Assembly (NCBI GenBank): GCA_963681505.1
Contig: OY811992.1
Location: 3,375,405-3,439,404 of the forward strand
Length of the DNA stretch: 64,000 nucleotides
Direction: 5' to 3'
Origin: Eunapius fragilis
Taxonomy: Eukaryota; Porifera; Demospongiae; Spongillida; Spongillidae
In this document: positions 24,201-38,600 of the stretch, in pieces
Position numbering within the stretch: the first letter of the stretch is position 1
How the letters are laid out: each line of letters begins with the position of its first letter
The notes under the pieces: model-generated
The model's input: the letters and a program-made list of their open reading frames with translations, nothing else
What the model was told of the DNA's origin: nothing
Database searches by the model: none
Made by a program: the position numbers and the translations under genes

Positions 24201-27200
24201 AGATGGTTGAAATAGTTGCTTGATCACCTACAAGTGAAATTGCCAATGTCAAACATTCTATTTACTAGCTGTGTTATAGGATACTGTAAAGGTTATTAAC
24301 ATACCTATATACAAACATTGTTAGAACATTGATAATTTTGGCTCAGTGGTTTGATACCGTTATTCCTTCCCTTCGAAAAAAGCTATCAACTAATAATCAC
24401 GTATTACTATTCATAAGATTTTATAACATAAGTACTACACTGCTTACCCACACATGATCTGTTGTTGGTTGAAATCGGGTATCCAAGGCGACAACTGCAC
24501 TGGTAGCTTCCAATGGTGTTGGTGCAAATCTGATCGCAACCACTTATACCCAGAGCACATTCATCAATGTCTACATGCACAAGGAGATGCATTGAGTATA
24601 GGCACATGAACATTAGCTGAAATGCATAGCTTCACTTAATACTAGTGTAAAGACTTCATTAAAAAAAAACATTAGTGCAGAATCAGATATTGTAGTTAAA
24701 TCAATGGTGGAATTTACAATTATAACAATGATACATAGCCCCAAATTGACTGATATGTGTTGCTATAAGCAGAGGCAGAAATACCTAGAAATAAAAATTA
24801 TTTTAGATACAAAACAACTAAATCAAATAAGGCCACAAAAGTTAGAGCCAATAATAAAAGGGTGTGGTTGTCCCCGGTGTTGTTATGTAAGCAGCACCTA
24901 CTGGGTATGGTGGGTGGGGCTTTGTAAAACATCAGGCCGTATGTCAACTGATTATTTTCTGTTAAGAGCTTACCCACACATGTTCTATTGTTTGAAGAGA
25001 TTTGGTATCCAGGGTAGCAACCACACATGTAGCTTCCAATGGTATTGGTGCAAGTCTGACTGCAGTTACTTATGGCACATTCATTTACATCTACAGGTTG
25101 GAACATTGCACAGGGTACCTGATCAGCAATGTCCATAAGGATACTGATCATACTACTGGCTATGTGTTTACCTGTACATGTTCGATTGTCCAGAGCTACT
25201 TGGTATCCAGGATAGCAACTGCATGTGTAGCTTCCATTGGTGTTGGTACAAATCTGATTGCATCCACTTATACCCAGAGCACATTCATCTATGTCTGCAT
25301 GTATTGAGGTAGTCAAGATAGACATACATCATAATCATTAATATTAATTAATGCTCGCCTGAACAGGTTCTATTGCTAGAAGAGATTTGATATCCAAGGT
25401 AGCAACTGCATGTGTAGCTTCCATTGGTGTTGGTGCAAATCTGATTGCATCCACTTGTACCCAGAGCACATTCATCTACATCTGTTGTGCATTTAAAGCA
25501 AGGTACATACAGAATTTATTGCAGTGACTCCTATATTCTTAGCCTCTTCCTTATACCACTCACTCTATGTGTACAAAAGGGACAATTTTGGCACTTAAGA
25601 TTTAGCTTCCAATGTATAGTTTCACTAAATAGTGGGTTTTTAAAAATTTAAATCATAGAACAGGATAACATTTTGCAATTTAATTGTCAATTGAATGTAC
25701 AGCTATAACTTTTAATGGACTAGACCTACATATACTTCTATCTTGTATCATGCTTGGCCTGGAGCTGGATCATGCAAGCACTTTGCTTCTCTCAGTAAAA
25801 AAAGTACTTTGAAGCCACTAGAAGAGCACATGCAGAAGATTATGTTATGGATACCTATAGAAGTTACCCTAGTGATAATACCTCTGCACACATCAGAGCA
25901 AACAAAACAATACCAATTAATTCTTAAATTAGGGACAGTTGCAAATACAGTTTGAATGCATTGAAGTGCACAACCATACTTTTTTGGTTGATTTCCTTGT
26001 GCACCATTTTGTTCACAGAACATCGTATCATTAAAGCAATTTGCGTACAATGTAAGTCCCCTGCTAGTATGGGGCATGATGTGCCTCTCACCACACACTG
26101 GATATTAGTGGTGTATGCAAGGACACTGGGTGTAACTGAGTGAGGTGGTGCACGGAGGTACACTAGGTGTGGTGGTGTATGGAGGGTGACACTAGGTGGC
26201 ACTGGATGACGTTATATAATATGCAGCACCCACTAGATGTGGTGATGTATGGAGGCACACTGAGGGTGGTGGGTGTGTCAGTGTGAAGCCATATACAATC
26301 TACCATTTGAACATTATATGCTTTATCTCAACTGATTATTTTCTGTTAAGAGCTTACCCACACATGTTCTATTGTTTGAAGAGATTTGGTATCCAGGGTA
26401 GCAGCCACACATGTAGCTTCCAATGGTATTGGTGCAAGTCTGACTGCAGTTACTTATGGCACATTCATTTACATCTACAGGTTGGAACATTGCACAGGGT
26501 ACCTGATCAGCAATGTCCATAAGGATACTGATCATACTACGGCTATGTGTTTACCTGTACATGTTCGATTGTCCAGAGCTATTTGATATCCAAGGTAGCA
26601 ACTGCACACATAGCTTCCATTGGTGTTGGTGCAAATCTGATTGCATCCACTTATACCCAGAGCACATTCATCTAAATCTGTATGTGCATTTTGAAGAAAG
26701 TTACATATCGAAAAAAAAATTATTGCAGTGGTTCCTATATTCTCAGTCTCTTCATTACATGACACACTCTATCTGTACAAACGTGACCCATTAATACTCA
26801 GTGGCAGATCCAGGGAGGGGGGGGATCCAAGGTGGAATACACTTTAGTATTGTGATCCAGTAGACAGAGTGTGCTCATACCTGGGAAACATGCTGGTACA
26901 GTATTTCCTTTGTAGATTACTTTCCTCCATGTTTGATCATTATTTAATGATGTTACACATCCAGCACGGTATCCCCCAAGATTATGGTCCATGTGCCAAC
27001 ACAAACGATTAGCACAGTTAATAGAGCCTTGAACAACATCACAGATATTCAATGTAATGCTGGATGAAGATGCAAAACCAAAACTGTATGATGGATATCG
27101 GTACCAGTAAGCTCCTCCAAAGTCATAGTAAGCTGTGCTAGTTGAATTACTTGCATTGAAGACTTTGGTAGAGCCAAATGCTCCAATTTCAAATGTATTT

Positions 27201-30200
27201 GCTGAAGTGGATACCTTGGCACCGACAAATGCTACTTTTGAACCATAGCAAGCATCTAAATCATTTAAGGTTGTCAATGATGAATATGGCTGGTCATAAC
27301 ACTTCACAAAACCATTCAAGAGCAGCAAATCCTCAGCGTAGTTAAGTAAAACTCCACAGGATGTAGCTGTGTAGAAAATGGGCACACAGTTATGTTGTTA
27401 TGGTTATGAAACAATTCGCATATAAGTATAGTTTTTAAATAAAGTTCAGGATGTTGCAGAAAAGTTACAAATTAGTGCAGACAATATTATGCACATTACC
27501 AAGACTTATACCCAGAATGCTGCATTTATATTTACAGAAGCAATGCTAGTGCTCTTTCTACTATGTAGTGAATGGAAGATCAAAATATATGAAACTCGCC
27601 TTCTTATGAAAAACTTTTGCTATTAGAACATCATGCCATTAAAGCATCAATGTATTACATGCATTAATGTATAAAGACTCTCCTACAATATTATCTGCTA
27701 CAAATGCCCTTATATCAGCACAACTGCTGCTGCATGTGCATAGCTGCCAAATGCTCATAATGTTATCATAATGTGCAACTTACAATCAATTGAATTTCCC
27801 CTGAAGCCAAGCACATGCTTTCGCCCTCCCAATTCAGAGTTTATGCCACATTGCTCAGGCCCAGGCATTTGGCCTTGCTGCAGGTTTTCCACCCCAGAAC
27901 TGTGTTTTAATATGCTCCCCCCCCCATACACACATATCCAGACCCTAACCCTAACCCTAACCTTGGTTGTCCTCCCAAGAAATATGCCATACCCAACAAA
28001 GAGTCTCCTGTGCTATAGAAGCATTCAACATGTGCATCCATGGTTACATGAATTGCAAAGGATGCAGAAGCCAATATAACTTTAAACTGTTTTGTCTAGC
28101 CACATGTCTTTGGTAAATGCACACAGAACATGATCTGCCAAATATAATAATAGCATCATGCTTTATGATCTGCCTGAAGCTTTGCATAATTACTACTACA
28201 ATGGAATTCTATCAATTTACTTTCTAAAAAGTGAACAATAATCATTACCTTGAAACACCCACTTCCCACCTACTCCAACATTACTCGTTTGAGTAATATT
28301 TATAATGCTGGGTGTTAGTGTTCCTGGAACATCCGTATAGATTACATTGTCTCCAGCATTCAACCCAACCTGTGCTGCTCCATCAGATGGCCACTGTATC
28401 AAACCATCTGCATACAGAAATATTATGTATGACCTGATATTATCTGTGGCCAGGATACATTGAAACGTGTTTGTCTGCATGGATATGAAGCAACATACAA
28501 AAAGACATTAAATATCTATTTGCTATTAATATTTCAGAGTCAAACAACTGGTAAGTGGAGAAATATAGACGTATCTTAGCACATGCATGCACACATTGAA
28601 AATGTGAAATATGTAACTAGATACAATGGCCAAGGTAGCTGTGTGTTCCCAAGGAGACAACAAGATGGTGAATCAAGTCATAATTCTGGCATGTCAATCT
28701 GTTCCTGTACTTCAATGTTTGCATCCTTATTCAGGACCGCATTAAATGTTAGTCTTAATTCGTACACAACTGAATAGAAGTGCGGCAGACTTAAAACACT
28801 GAAAAGACCACCAATTGGTTTATCAAAATGAGAGAACAAGGCTACACCATTTCTTAACAAGTGAGAGATGTTCAACTTTGATATACTCATGCAATCTTGT
28901 TTGTGCATGGGGTTGTTTAACTCTATAAAGAATTAAAGACCTTGATATGTGTAATTCCAAGCATTAATTGCATTTGGTAACTTATGATTCACATCCAAAA
29001 AAACGTTAATTGGAATGTATGGAATAAACACCATGACCTTGTTGACACATGTTTATAAGATCACAATCCTCCCATTATGTTATACCACATCACTCCTATA
29101 TGGAACCTACTCCGATAATGAACTGTAGTCTTTCTATTGTCAAGATGCATGCAGTTTCAGTAATAGAAAGTTTCAAATGCTACTGAGTTTTGGTGATCTA
29201 GTATGGAATCCAACCTGTGCTCCCTATGGTATGCAAAAAGCTTCTCAACGGTTGGAGCATTTGATGGAGCAATAGGGAAAGAGAAATTGGTTCAAAAGAA
29301 GCCAGCCCAAAAGAAAATAGCTTGCTGGCATTGTGGTGAAATGAAATTTGCTGTGCAATAATCAGACATCTGCTCGGAGGAAGCCATTGAAAAATAAGTT
29401 AAGTTGAGCATCCATTAACTGTTGCATGCAGATTAACTGTACAAGGGCATTTAGAGGATCTCAAGTCTGTAGGTACGGGTTCTTCAGTAACACATTTACA
29501 TGAAGCAACGTAAGGGGAAAATGATTATAAACTTTCCCTCTCCCCATGCATGGTACCAGTAAAGTAATTTGACCTCAAGCTATATCTTTTGGGTCAACCA
29601 TTCAAAGTCCACCTAGATCAAAGTGCTCAAATGGCTAAAGCATTTCAAGAGAGGGGGCATGATGGTTTGAAATACCACCTTAAAGTGGAACACTGCCAAG
29701 CCTTTAAGCATGGAAATTCTGATACCTTGTCGAGGCAACCTTGAAGGCAGTGTTGGTTAATCATGGGGGAAAAAGACCAATGCAATCCTAACACAGCACT
29801 TGTAAAGGCAGCTGAGTATTATGGCTCCTAAGTCCAACATAGATCAAGCAACCCTTCAGTGCTTGGATTAAGAAATAAAAGATGGCGATACTGGTTGTAG
29901 ACCTTTGGGCTCAAAAAGAAGTATTTATTATGCTGACACTTCGACTGACCAGGGCAATGACAGAGAAATTGTTTTGCATAATGTGAGGGATGCACAATTA
30001 GCAAAGCCTCATCTATCTAACCACAAGCAGCAATGAGAGCAGATCTTCCACTTCCATGTGCACCATTTTGTTCAGAGCATCGTTTAAGGCTCCTGTCAGT
30101 ATCAAGCTTGATGTAACTTTAGGAGCCACTGGAATTAACCTAAACCATGTTACCCACCCTAAAATGCTTCCCGTTATATAATTTCTGCCTTTACATATAC

Positions 30201-33200
30201 ATATGCTCTGCTCAAGTGAAATGGCAAGCCAAACATTAAATCAATGTGTTACTTAGCTCATTCCCTCCCTAAACAAGCTGAAATGGAGTGAATTCCTAAC
30301 TACTTGTATGGTAGGCCAAGTTGCTATGCTTAGAAGAAATAACTGTGAATGGTCGGCCATTGTTCTGGCCTTCTTGATGTCCAGTGATTTACACATAGCT
30401 TTAACAAGGGAAGAATAAAAATTCTGGCCTTGATCAGTTTTGGGGTTCCAAAACAGCAGAAATATAATGGCGGTACGAAAACTACTACTACTGTTCTAAC
30501 CAAGGGAAATGATTCCGCCCATTAAGTATAATAATCCCCAACTACCTAAGTGTATTTGTTACCTCTCGGTAGAGGGCCCAAAATATCTATTGGTGCAAAT
30601 CTCGCGGAGCCTCCAGAAAGTGATGATGAGATGAGAAGCTATCTGTGGATCAGGGTGATCATATACCAAATGCTGAGGACCCCCAGTAATGTACAGATTC
30701 CAGAAGATGTTGCTAACAACATTCTTCAAGACGCAGCGCAATAGACCAGACCGTTATTGGACACAATATGTATTATGTGTAGATTTTTATTGTAGTGCAT
30801 GCTTGTAACTTGCGCATACTATTTTTTTCTTATCCCTAATTATCTTGTTGCGTTCCTCTAACTATAAAATGTTGCCTTGCAATCCCACCATACCATATTA
30901 AATCATATTTCTCTAATTAGAAAAGTGACACATAACACATATCATCATTATTATTTCTTCCTTTGCATCGCCTTTTCTGGTCTACTGGTATAATATGTCT
31001 CGGCATTATGAATAAGTTATTAAATAGGAGCATATACATGCGTACGCATATACTATAATAAACTGCAGTCTTACAGCTATTAAAGGTGGGAATATAAATG
31101 TATAGTATCTTCATACCTTATTAAGAGTACTAGTGCAGCAGTATCCAACATGATCCCAGGTTGCAATGAACAACCACTGAGGATTAAAGGTTCCATACAA
31201 GGACTGTACATCACTTGCAGCTTTAGCTAGAAGTGTGGGATCTTGTGTACTTCTGTACCACACACTGCCATTATCTCCGGTGTAAACATCAGCCTGATAG
31301 GGCGCTACCACTGAAATGTTTGGAATGGGAAATGCTGTTGGTGTGTAGATTCTCCATGGCATCCCAAAGGACAAGTCGCCATTGTTATTCACCTGTGTTA
31401 TAAAAATAAGACATGTAATAAGAGCAGTGTGCTCAAAGGCCTAATTAGATATATGGCATGTACCAGTGCATCGCATCTAAGAAATAAAATTGAGGTAGAT
31501 GTAGACATGTGAGTCAAATTAGGTAAATAAAGATGATTAAGATAATCATACCAAAGAAATGTACAATTAGCACATTTGGGTATGAATAAGGAAATCGAAG
31601 GCGTCAAGTTGGAATCATTAAATTCTTAATGGCAATGCAGTACCATTTCTTATACTGCAAGTTGAAATCAGCAATGCCAATGGTACAATCTGTGCTTACT
31701 GAGGTCAGAGATGACTACCAAATCATTGAACTAATGAAATTCTTTCAAAGCATGAAAAAATTTCTTTCGCTGATAATTTCATTAATTTCCAACAAATGCT
31801 CAATCATCCAGCCTTCTAATTTTGTCTTTCATCATTCTGCTTCAAAGTGATTGTTAAAAAAAAAAGACCGATTCCACAGCTAAAATAATAGATGAACAAG
31901 TCAGTATAATGAACTAATAGTCTTGGTATAACTTATATCATCAAAGTTGATAAAGAATGTGTGACCTTTGTACAATTGGAAAAAGAAATAAGTTGCCCTT
32001 AGTTAGTCTTCTTCATGGCAATATAGTTCTAAAAAGCATGTCCTTAATTAAGGATGCTAAGCGCCCTTTAATTAAGTGTATCTTACATTTTTGAAAGCAA
32101 ACCATTTTTTTTGTTCGATAGTGTGCTATTTTTATTATATGAGCTTGAAGCAGGTCCACCATGTTTAATCAGTTAACTCTACTGATTAGCATCCCTAGCA
32201 TCATTTACCAAATTTCATTGTCGTTGTAATAAAACGGATTGGGCTACTGATTAGCATCCCTAGCATATTTACCAAATTTGTTTCATTGTCGTTGTAATGA
32301 AACGGGGGCATAAGTATCTATAGTGCCTTCACAACATTAGGTTTAAAAATTAATGACAAACTGAGATATAATATGCTAAACTGATCGAAATATATTAATA
32401 CATGAAATACACAAACACCTCTACAGTAACAGTCAGGTTCGGTTCTATACTCTTTGGAGAATGGCTCTGGCACCAAGCAAATGCTTAAGTTAGAGAACAG
32501 GTCGAAAGATGCCCGTGACTTTGGCAGGGACTTGTGGATTGCAAGCCTAGCTGCAACTTGTGCAAAAAAAAATGAAGCATCTTTGACCCAAGCCCCATTG
32601 GAATTATATTTACTTTTTTTTTAAATGAAAAGAGAGGAGAGAGAAACTTCGAACTTAATTGGGTGTGTTCCTATATTATCCCTGTTGGAGAGCTTTCTAA
32701 GCATCAAATTGTCCTACTCACGTACGCTGTAGACTGCAAACAGCGGCAAAGGTCCGGTTTTACGGTTTTAACTGAACCACTTTAATTTTTCCCCGCGGAA
32801 AAAAGGAGCATATGCGCATCCAAAATATTAACCACTGTCTGATGTACATGCTTGCGACGATTTTGTACAAAAGTAAATGACCTTCATATTATAATCAAAC
32901 CATACAGTGCAGTTATGGCTACCAAAATGCAATTTTTAGTAAAGTCTTGAATGCAGTCACAAAATAGTCGCAGGAGCGTTGACTTAACATATATTATCTC
33001 ACCTGTATTTCCCTAGTAATGTAATAATTAAACTATAAAAGCATAATATTATGAATGTAATGTACAAAATTAGCTGACTTACATATATTGTGCCATATTT
33101 GGTACCAAAAAACATAAATGGTGTCGGCAGTGTTATCGCAGGAGATGAATCATCATCATTTGGAGGTAGTGCTATATCACCAGCAGCTGATCCATAAGAG

Positions 33201-33280
33201 TAAAATGAACTCAATGGAACAGCAGTTCCATAAGGCAGAGATCTCAATAGTAGTAAAAGTATCACCACTACACCCAGCAT
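21211..33280 (-). CDS. NIDO-EGF membrane protein, copy 2 (frameshifted tail)
   Basis: The same gene as at 5266-17407. Exons (high to low): 33280-33083, 31392-31117, 28474-28249, 27366-26881, EGF exons 26677-26555, 26474-26358, 25481-25359, 25294-25172, 25090-24974, 24570-24448, 23634-23512, 23099-22977, 22832-22713, then 21521-21374 and the last exon from 21319. I saw no coding difference except in the last exon. There one base is missing near 21,240 compared with copy 1. This shifts the frame and gives a TAA at 21,211-21,213, replacing the C-terminal tail; the original stop would be at 21,140. The change could be a real allele or a sequencing error. The locus is probably the same as copy 1. 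Confidence 0.8.
27942..27963. repeat. Interstitial telomere-like repeat, copy 2
   Basis: Identical to the three-unit CCCTAA run at 12,069-12,090, within the second copy of the 15.7-kb block. Confidence 0.85.
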
Positions 33281-33847
33281 TATTGAGAATTTTCCCTACA
33301 TTTAGCATGCAAAAATAGAAATAGCTGTTATGAAACGTAATTGATGCTGTAGTTTGAATGTCGCATAAATGAATGCGAACTGCATTAGAATTCAATAGAA
33401 ATATGTGTGAATGTTGCCGTGAACATGATCTATATGTATCCCTGGTGTGTAAGTGTGTACTTCGTGTGCATATGTAGATGTGTAGGCGTGTCCCTGGCAT
33501 GTAGTTGTGTGTAGGTGTGACCCTGCTGTGTCGATTAGTATATAAATTTTAAAGATTCAATTCTATGACTCCCTGTCAGTGTATGATGATAATGAGCCAA
33601 AATGATAACTTTGTTTCCTTTAATAAATGTTTCGAAAGGCCAGCTGCTTTTTAAATAACGAAGTGTCATGATAACCTTGCATACAACAAGTTGTTTACAT
33701 TCTTGTCAACACTGATCTGCATGCTCTTATTGCATGTATGCCTCTATGTGACTCCAGACACACCTTCACACTAGAGACAGATCTACACCCAGGGACTCAG
33801 GTACACGCCTACACACCAGGGATCCAGGTGGTCTGCACACCAGGGAC

Positions 33848-34118
33848 ACACCAGCACACACACCAGGGACACACCTGCACACACACCAGGAACACACCTG
33901 CACACACACCAGGGACACACCTGCACACACACCAGGGACACACCTGCACACACACCAGGGACACACCTGCACACACACCAGGGACACACCTGCACACACA
34001 CCAGGGACACACCTGCACACACACCAGGGACACACCTGCACACACACCAGGGACACACCTGCACACACACCAGGGACACACCTGCACACACACCAGGGAC
34101 ACACCTGCACACACCAGG
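33848..34118. repeat. 24-bp minisatellite, copy 2
   Basis: Same array and same unit count as at 17,975-18,245. Identical copy number in a minisatellite supports the two blocks being one locus read twice. Confidence 0.95.
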
Positions 34119-34283
34119 GAAATATCAGTATTCCAGGCCAGGACACATCTACACACCATTAGCTAGTCTTTGTATGCATGCCTAGGGCTGATTTGCTAGC
34201 ATCAGCTATTACATGCATGCATGCATGCATGCATATATATACAAATCACACATTTATTGAACATGAATACAGCCACTGACCAT

Positions 34284-35675
34284 TAGGGTGTGTAACCTTT
34301 TTTATAAATCAAAATCGATTATTTCGACTATGAAAAAAGTCCAATCGATTTTTCAGGTTTATAGCAACTTGCAAATCGGTTAGTAGAAACTATAAATCGA
34401 TTTTGACGATTAATGCACTATTAATTTGACAACGATTGCCTAGGTTTTTCCAGGTTTGTCCTTTTTTAATAATGGCACGATAAATCACAGTTTCTCAAGT
34501 CTAATACTAGAAAGCAAAGCTAGGCGCCGCAGGCGCCTCCCCACCCAACGGAGGCGAAGCCTAAAAACGTGGCGCCATTAGAGAGTTTCAATGAAGAGTG
34601 TCGGGAGGGAGGGACGGGTGCAATTCGAGTGCAGATTCGGAGAGGTGGGGAAAAGTTGAAGGGCGTAGCGGGCCGAACCCCAAAAGCCCCAAGTCCCAAA
34701 GCCCAAAAGAGGATTCCAATCGACGCAACTACGTTGCTCTGTCTAGTATAGCCAGTTTTATTGCTCATCAGTTACTTATGCCAACTTTAAATCATTAAAA
34801 CAACAAAGACAGTATCCACAGGGACTAGGAACGATGTGCATGCCAATATTACGCCAAACCCATGCTTCAATGGCGGCGGATTGTGACCCGCAAGCATTTT
34901 TTTTTCACCGAAAAACATGTGGCTATTTGTTTCCCCGCACCATAGTACTCACTACTAAGAATGGGAGAAGTAAGATTTTAGTTTACTGAGATAAAAATGA
35001 AAATGAATAGTTTGTCCATCCCGCAGCTTGCGCTCTTTTCTTGTACAAAATGCCTTAAACACTCATACCCATCCGCCACAATTGGCAGTTATAATCCATT
35101 ATTCGCCCTCATTATACAATTCAATAAGTACTGAGCAGTGCCAGCTAGACACCTCATGGTGGAGCACCGCTCCACCCATATGACAAAGCCGCCAATCGAG
35201 ACATGTACGATATTTAGAACGTCATGCCGAACGTCTGGAAACAAGCCAGTGTACCGTGCAAAAGAGTACATAGCGCGTTTGATTAATGAACATGTACAAT
35301 ACGTGCGAACATATAAATAGCCGTGCGGACTGCCCAGGGCCCCACCGCGTGTATTGAAGGAGGGCTCTCTCAGCCGGGTCCCCAGACGTGCGACTATACA
35401 TTACAATGTTTCTTTTTTTAACCCGTTAGTATGCCTTTGTACAGGCGGGAAAAGCGAAGGGCATATAAAAAGGGTAATCGATTTGCTACCGATTTTTGTA
35501 TATGAGGGAAACGAATATCGACTAATCGCGACTAAGAAAAACAGAATCGGTTATTTCGACTAATAGAAATTCTGCAATCGGTAAACTGCTATTCTACTAA
35601 GTGCATAGTCGACCGAATAGGTAATCGCGAATAACCGATTAACCTACAAAACCTGAAAATCGGTTACACACTCTA
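34284..35675. mobile_element. hAT-like non-autonomous DNA transposon, 1.39 kb
   Basis: Terminal inverted repeats TAGGGTGTGTAACC and GGTTACACACTCTA match at 13 of 14 positions. The flanking 8-bp sequences CTGACCAT (34,276-34,283) and CAGACCAT (35,676-35,683) match at 7 of 8, as expected for an aged hAT target duplication. TAGGG termini also fit hAT. AATCGATT/AATCGGTTA motifs are clustered beside both ends, as transposase-binding subterminal repeats often are. No transposase frame is present. Confidence 0.7.
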
Positions 35676-35683
35676 CAGACCAT

Positions 35684-38600
35684 TCTGTAGTGTTTAGTGG
35701 TTTGCAGTATAAGTGCAAGGGTGAAGTGTGTATAACTACACACTGCACGTACGCTCCCCATAAATGCTTCCAAGGTAGTGGGTCCTCAGTTCTTACTATA
35801 TGTGCATGCAGCTATCCAAATCCTATATTGGGGTGAATGTACAACCATCCAGCTACATATACAAATGGTGATGAAGTTGCCTGTTATTCTGGACTGACAG
35901 GGGCAGAGGACGCACTATAACAAATTATGTTTTAGCGTCGTACCATACATGTATATGTAGACTGATTGCCTCAACCTCGTAAGATGAAAACGCGCAAAAA
36001 ATAACGCACGGCTGCTTTGAATCTTCTGCCCGTGCATGCGGCCCGCACTAACAAAGCCATATTTACAAAACCTGTTTGTTACACTTTACTAAGCGGTGAC
36101 GGATGGATTTCGACAAAAAGACGGAATTCTCGCGTCGATATCCACTCGATGAGAACTCAGTGCATGCAGAAACATTGGTCACATAAAACAGGCGGGGATG
36201 AAACTCACCGAATTTAGTTGTCTGTTCTGTACATGTATGATTAGCACGGAGCCTTCAATGTGCATACAATACATCATGCGTGGCATAACTTGACCATATA
36301 TGAGGTACCAACTATTTGTGTACGTTATTACACGTATACGGGTGTACACATCACAGATACTACGGGTGGTACACCTGTATACCGACCAGCAAAGTCAGTC
36401 ACCATTCCGGCGTATTGCGCTGCGCACGCAGTACACTAGTCTCGGCCCCCAGCCCAACAGACGCATGAAGCTGCGGCACGGCTGTTTGCGGCCCATTCAA
36501 TGTTGGACAATAAGACCTACATCATGCATCATGACCTAACCAAGCACTTTGTATTTTCGAGCTTTATAAGGACTGTACTTGTTGCACCGACATGTAACAG
36601 CCATTTTAGTATAGACATATCATTTATCTATCCATCATATAAATTTTGTGCCACAACTCTGTAGCGCCCGCTAGCTGTAGCGCTCGCAAGCCGAGTACCT
36701 CAATTGGATATCCTCCACAAAGAACTGAACAGTGGACCACTGCCAATTTTCATAGGAAAAAGCTAAGCGTTATTAGGTAGCGGAGGGTTAAGACTACCTA
36801 GATAGCGTATAGACTAAGTGCGGCCGGCTGAATTGATGGCGCTACAGATCGTCAAATATCGCTGATAATACAAGAGTTTTAATGCCGTGTCAAGCATAAC
36901 GATAGGTATAGTCCAGAAAGTTCAATCTTCGTTGATTGTGGTATTGCTGCCACATCTTTTGACACGATGTTGATATGGTGCTCCATCACACACTGCATTG
37001 TAGTTCTGCAACTGCATCTCTTATACGTCGGCATGCAATGATGCATGGTATGCATACATGGATTTGACTCCTTGCTCTGCAAGCCGGAAGGAGACTGACT
37101 GAATCCTGCCACTTTTCCACAAACGTAGTGAAGATGATGTTAACTAGGTCAATGGCATTAAGAGCTAAAGGTTATACAGTCATGCAGCATTTATACTGGC
37201 ATTCAATGTTCAGCTGATGTTGTTAAGGCAGTAAGATTCAATGCTGCATGTTGAATCAGATGGGATAACTAACGTTCACAGTGAGTGCATAAACTTTATT
37301 GATGTTTCGAGGTGTCAGGTGTGAAACCTGGTAGGTTGTTGACAACTTTAGTGACGGAAATGCATGGTGTTTTGATATTCCAATGCTTTGGGAGTACATA
37401 GTGCCTGATAGTGATCAAGTAGAAACCTTTACACCTGCAATGTATAGTACACATTATTGTGCCTCTCCACCCTTGCAGAGGTCCAAGCTTGATCCATACC
37501 ATATTTCATCACTGGGGATTTAGTTGTCATGCAGGGTGAGCCTGTAAACTATGTATAGCGAGTTGATTTATAAATATCATCTTATTTAAGCTATCCATGC
37601 ACCCAGCAGCTTTTCCATCAATGTGGAACATATATAGGTGTCTTCTTGTATGTTCTTTCTGCCAGAACAATGGCAGTAAAAATGGAGAGCTATCTCAACC
37701 CGGCCCCTTTGAGGTTTCTTGCCTCTGACCTCTCCCTGGAGATATAGTTTGTAGTAGAAGCCTTACGTGCCATTTACATGCATGTATGTATAAGTAAGAG
37801 CAAAGTTGTTTTAGATTTTTTGTAGTTGATTTTTTTTGGGTGTTGCGCAGCTAATGCTAAGTGATTGCTAGGCCAGCTAGCTGTGATTGCTATGCCAGCT
37901 GTGATTGCTAGGCCAGCTGTGATTGCTATGCCAGCTGTGATTGCTATGCCAGCTGTGATTGCTAGGCCAGCTGCGATTGTTAGGCCAGCTGTGATTCTTG
38001 TTCTGCACTCACTGTAATCCCTGACACCACCAATGATGCTTCCTATTTTAATCACTGATCACTTAATAGATTTTAATTCTCAGACAGTAAGTACTTCCCT
38101 AAGTTATGCACAAGGTTCACTCTGGAGACCTTCATTACAGTGCTGTCATGCTGACTGATGTGGTTGCTAAGGCTTGTGGATATTCCCTCACAGACATGCA
38201 TGTAAGAAAGAGTCAAGCTATTCTTTGACTAGGTTTGTGATATCAGAACATCTGTAAACTGATTCAAGCCTTGATGTCCCTGGAACATTCACTCTGCTAC
38301 AATGTTTAATACCAAGCTAGGTGTCTAGGGTAATAGTGCTGTGTCATAATTAACAATAGGGATGTATATGCAATTGCAAATTGATGCAGCTCCAGAGGCT
38401 TAGGGCGCCTACCTCTCTATAAACATAAGCAAAGAGAGGGCACAATAAATACTGTAGAATTGACATGAAAGTTTGTCACCTGCACGATGTATGTGAGTGC
38501 ATTGTGCAGATTGACAAGAGCATTAAATGTTGGTGTGAAATAGTGCTAATGTACTTTTAAGGCTTAATAGCACACCCTTAATTAATTAGCTGGACTGGTG

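Larger units (their letters stand above)
19985..35658. repeat. 15.7-kb repeated block, copy 2
   Basis: Begins with the equivalent of position 4119 and runs to the equivalent of 19,784, then continues into sequence not seen in copy 1. From about 21,240 onward the offset to copy 1 is a constant 15,873 until the extra base near 35,490. Elements present in copy 1 recur at this offset. Confidence 0.95.

Noticed and set aside
37774..38055. Repetitive ITAGIA protein on the - strand
   Set aside because: Product of an 18-bp minisatellite.
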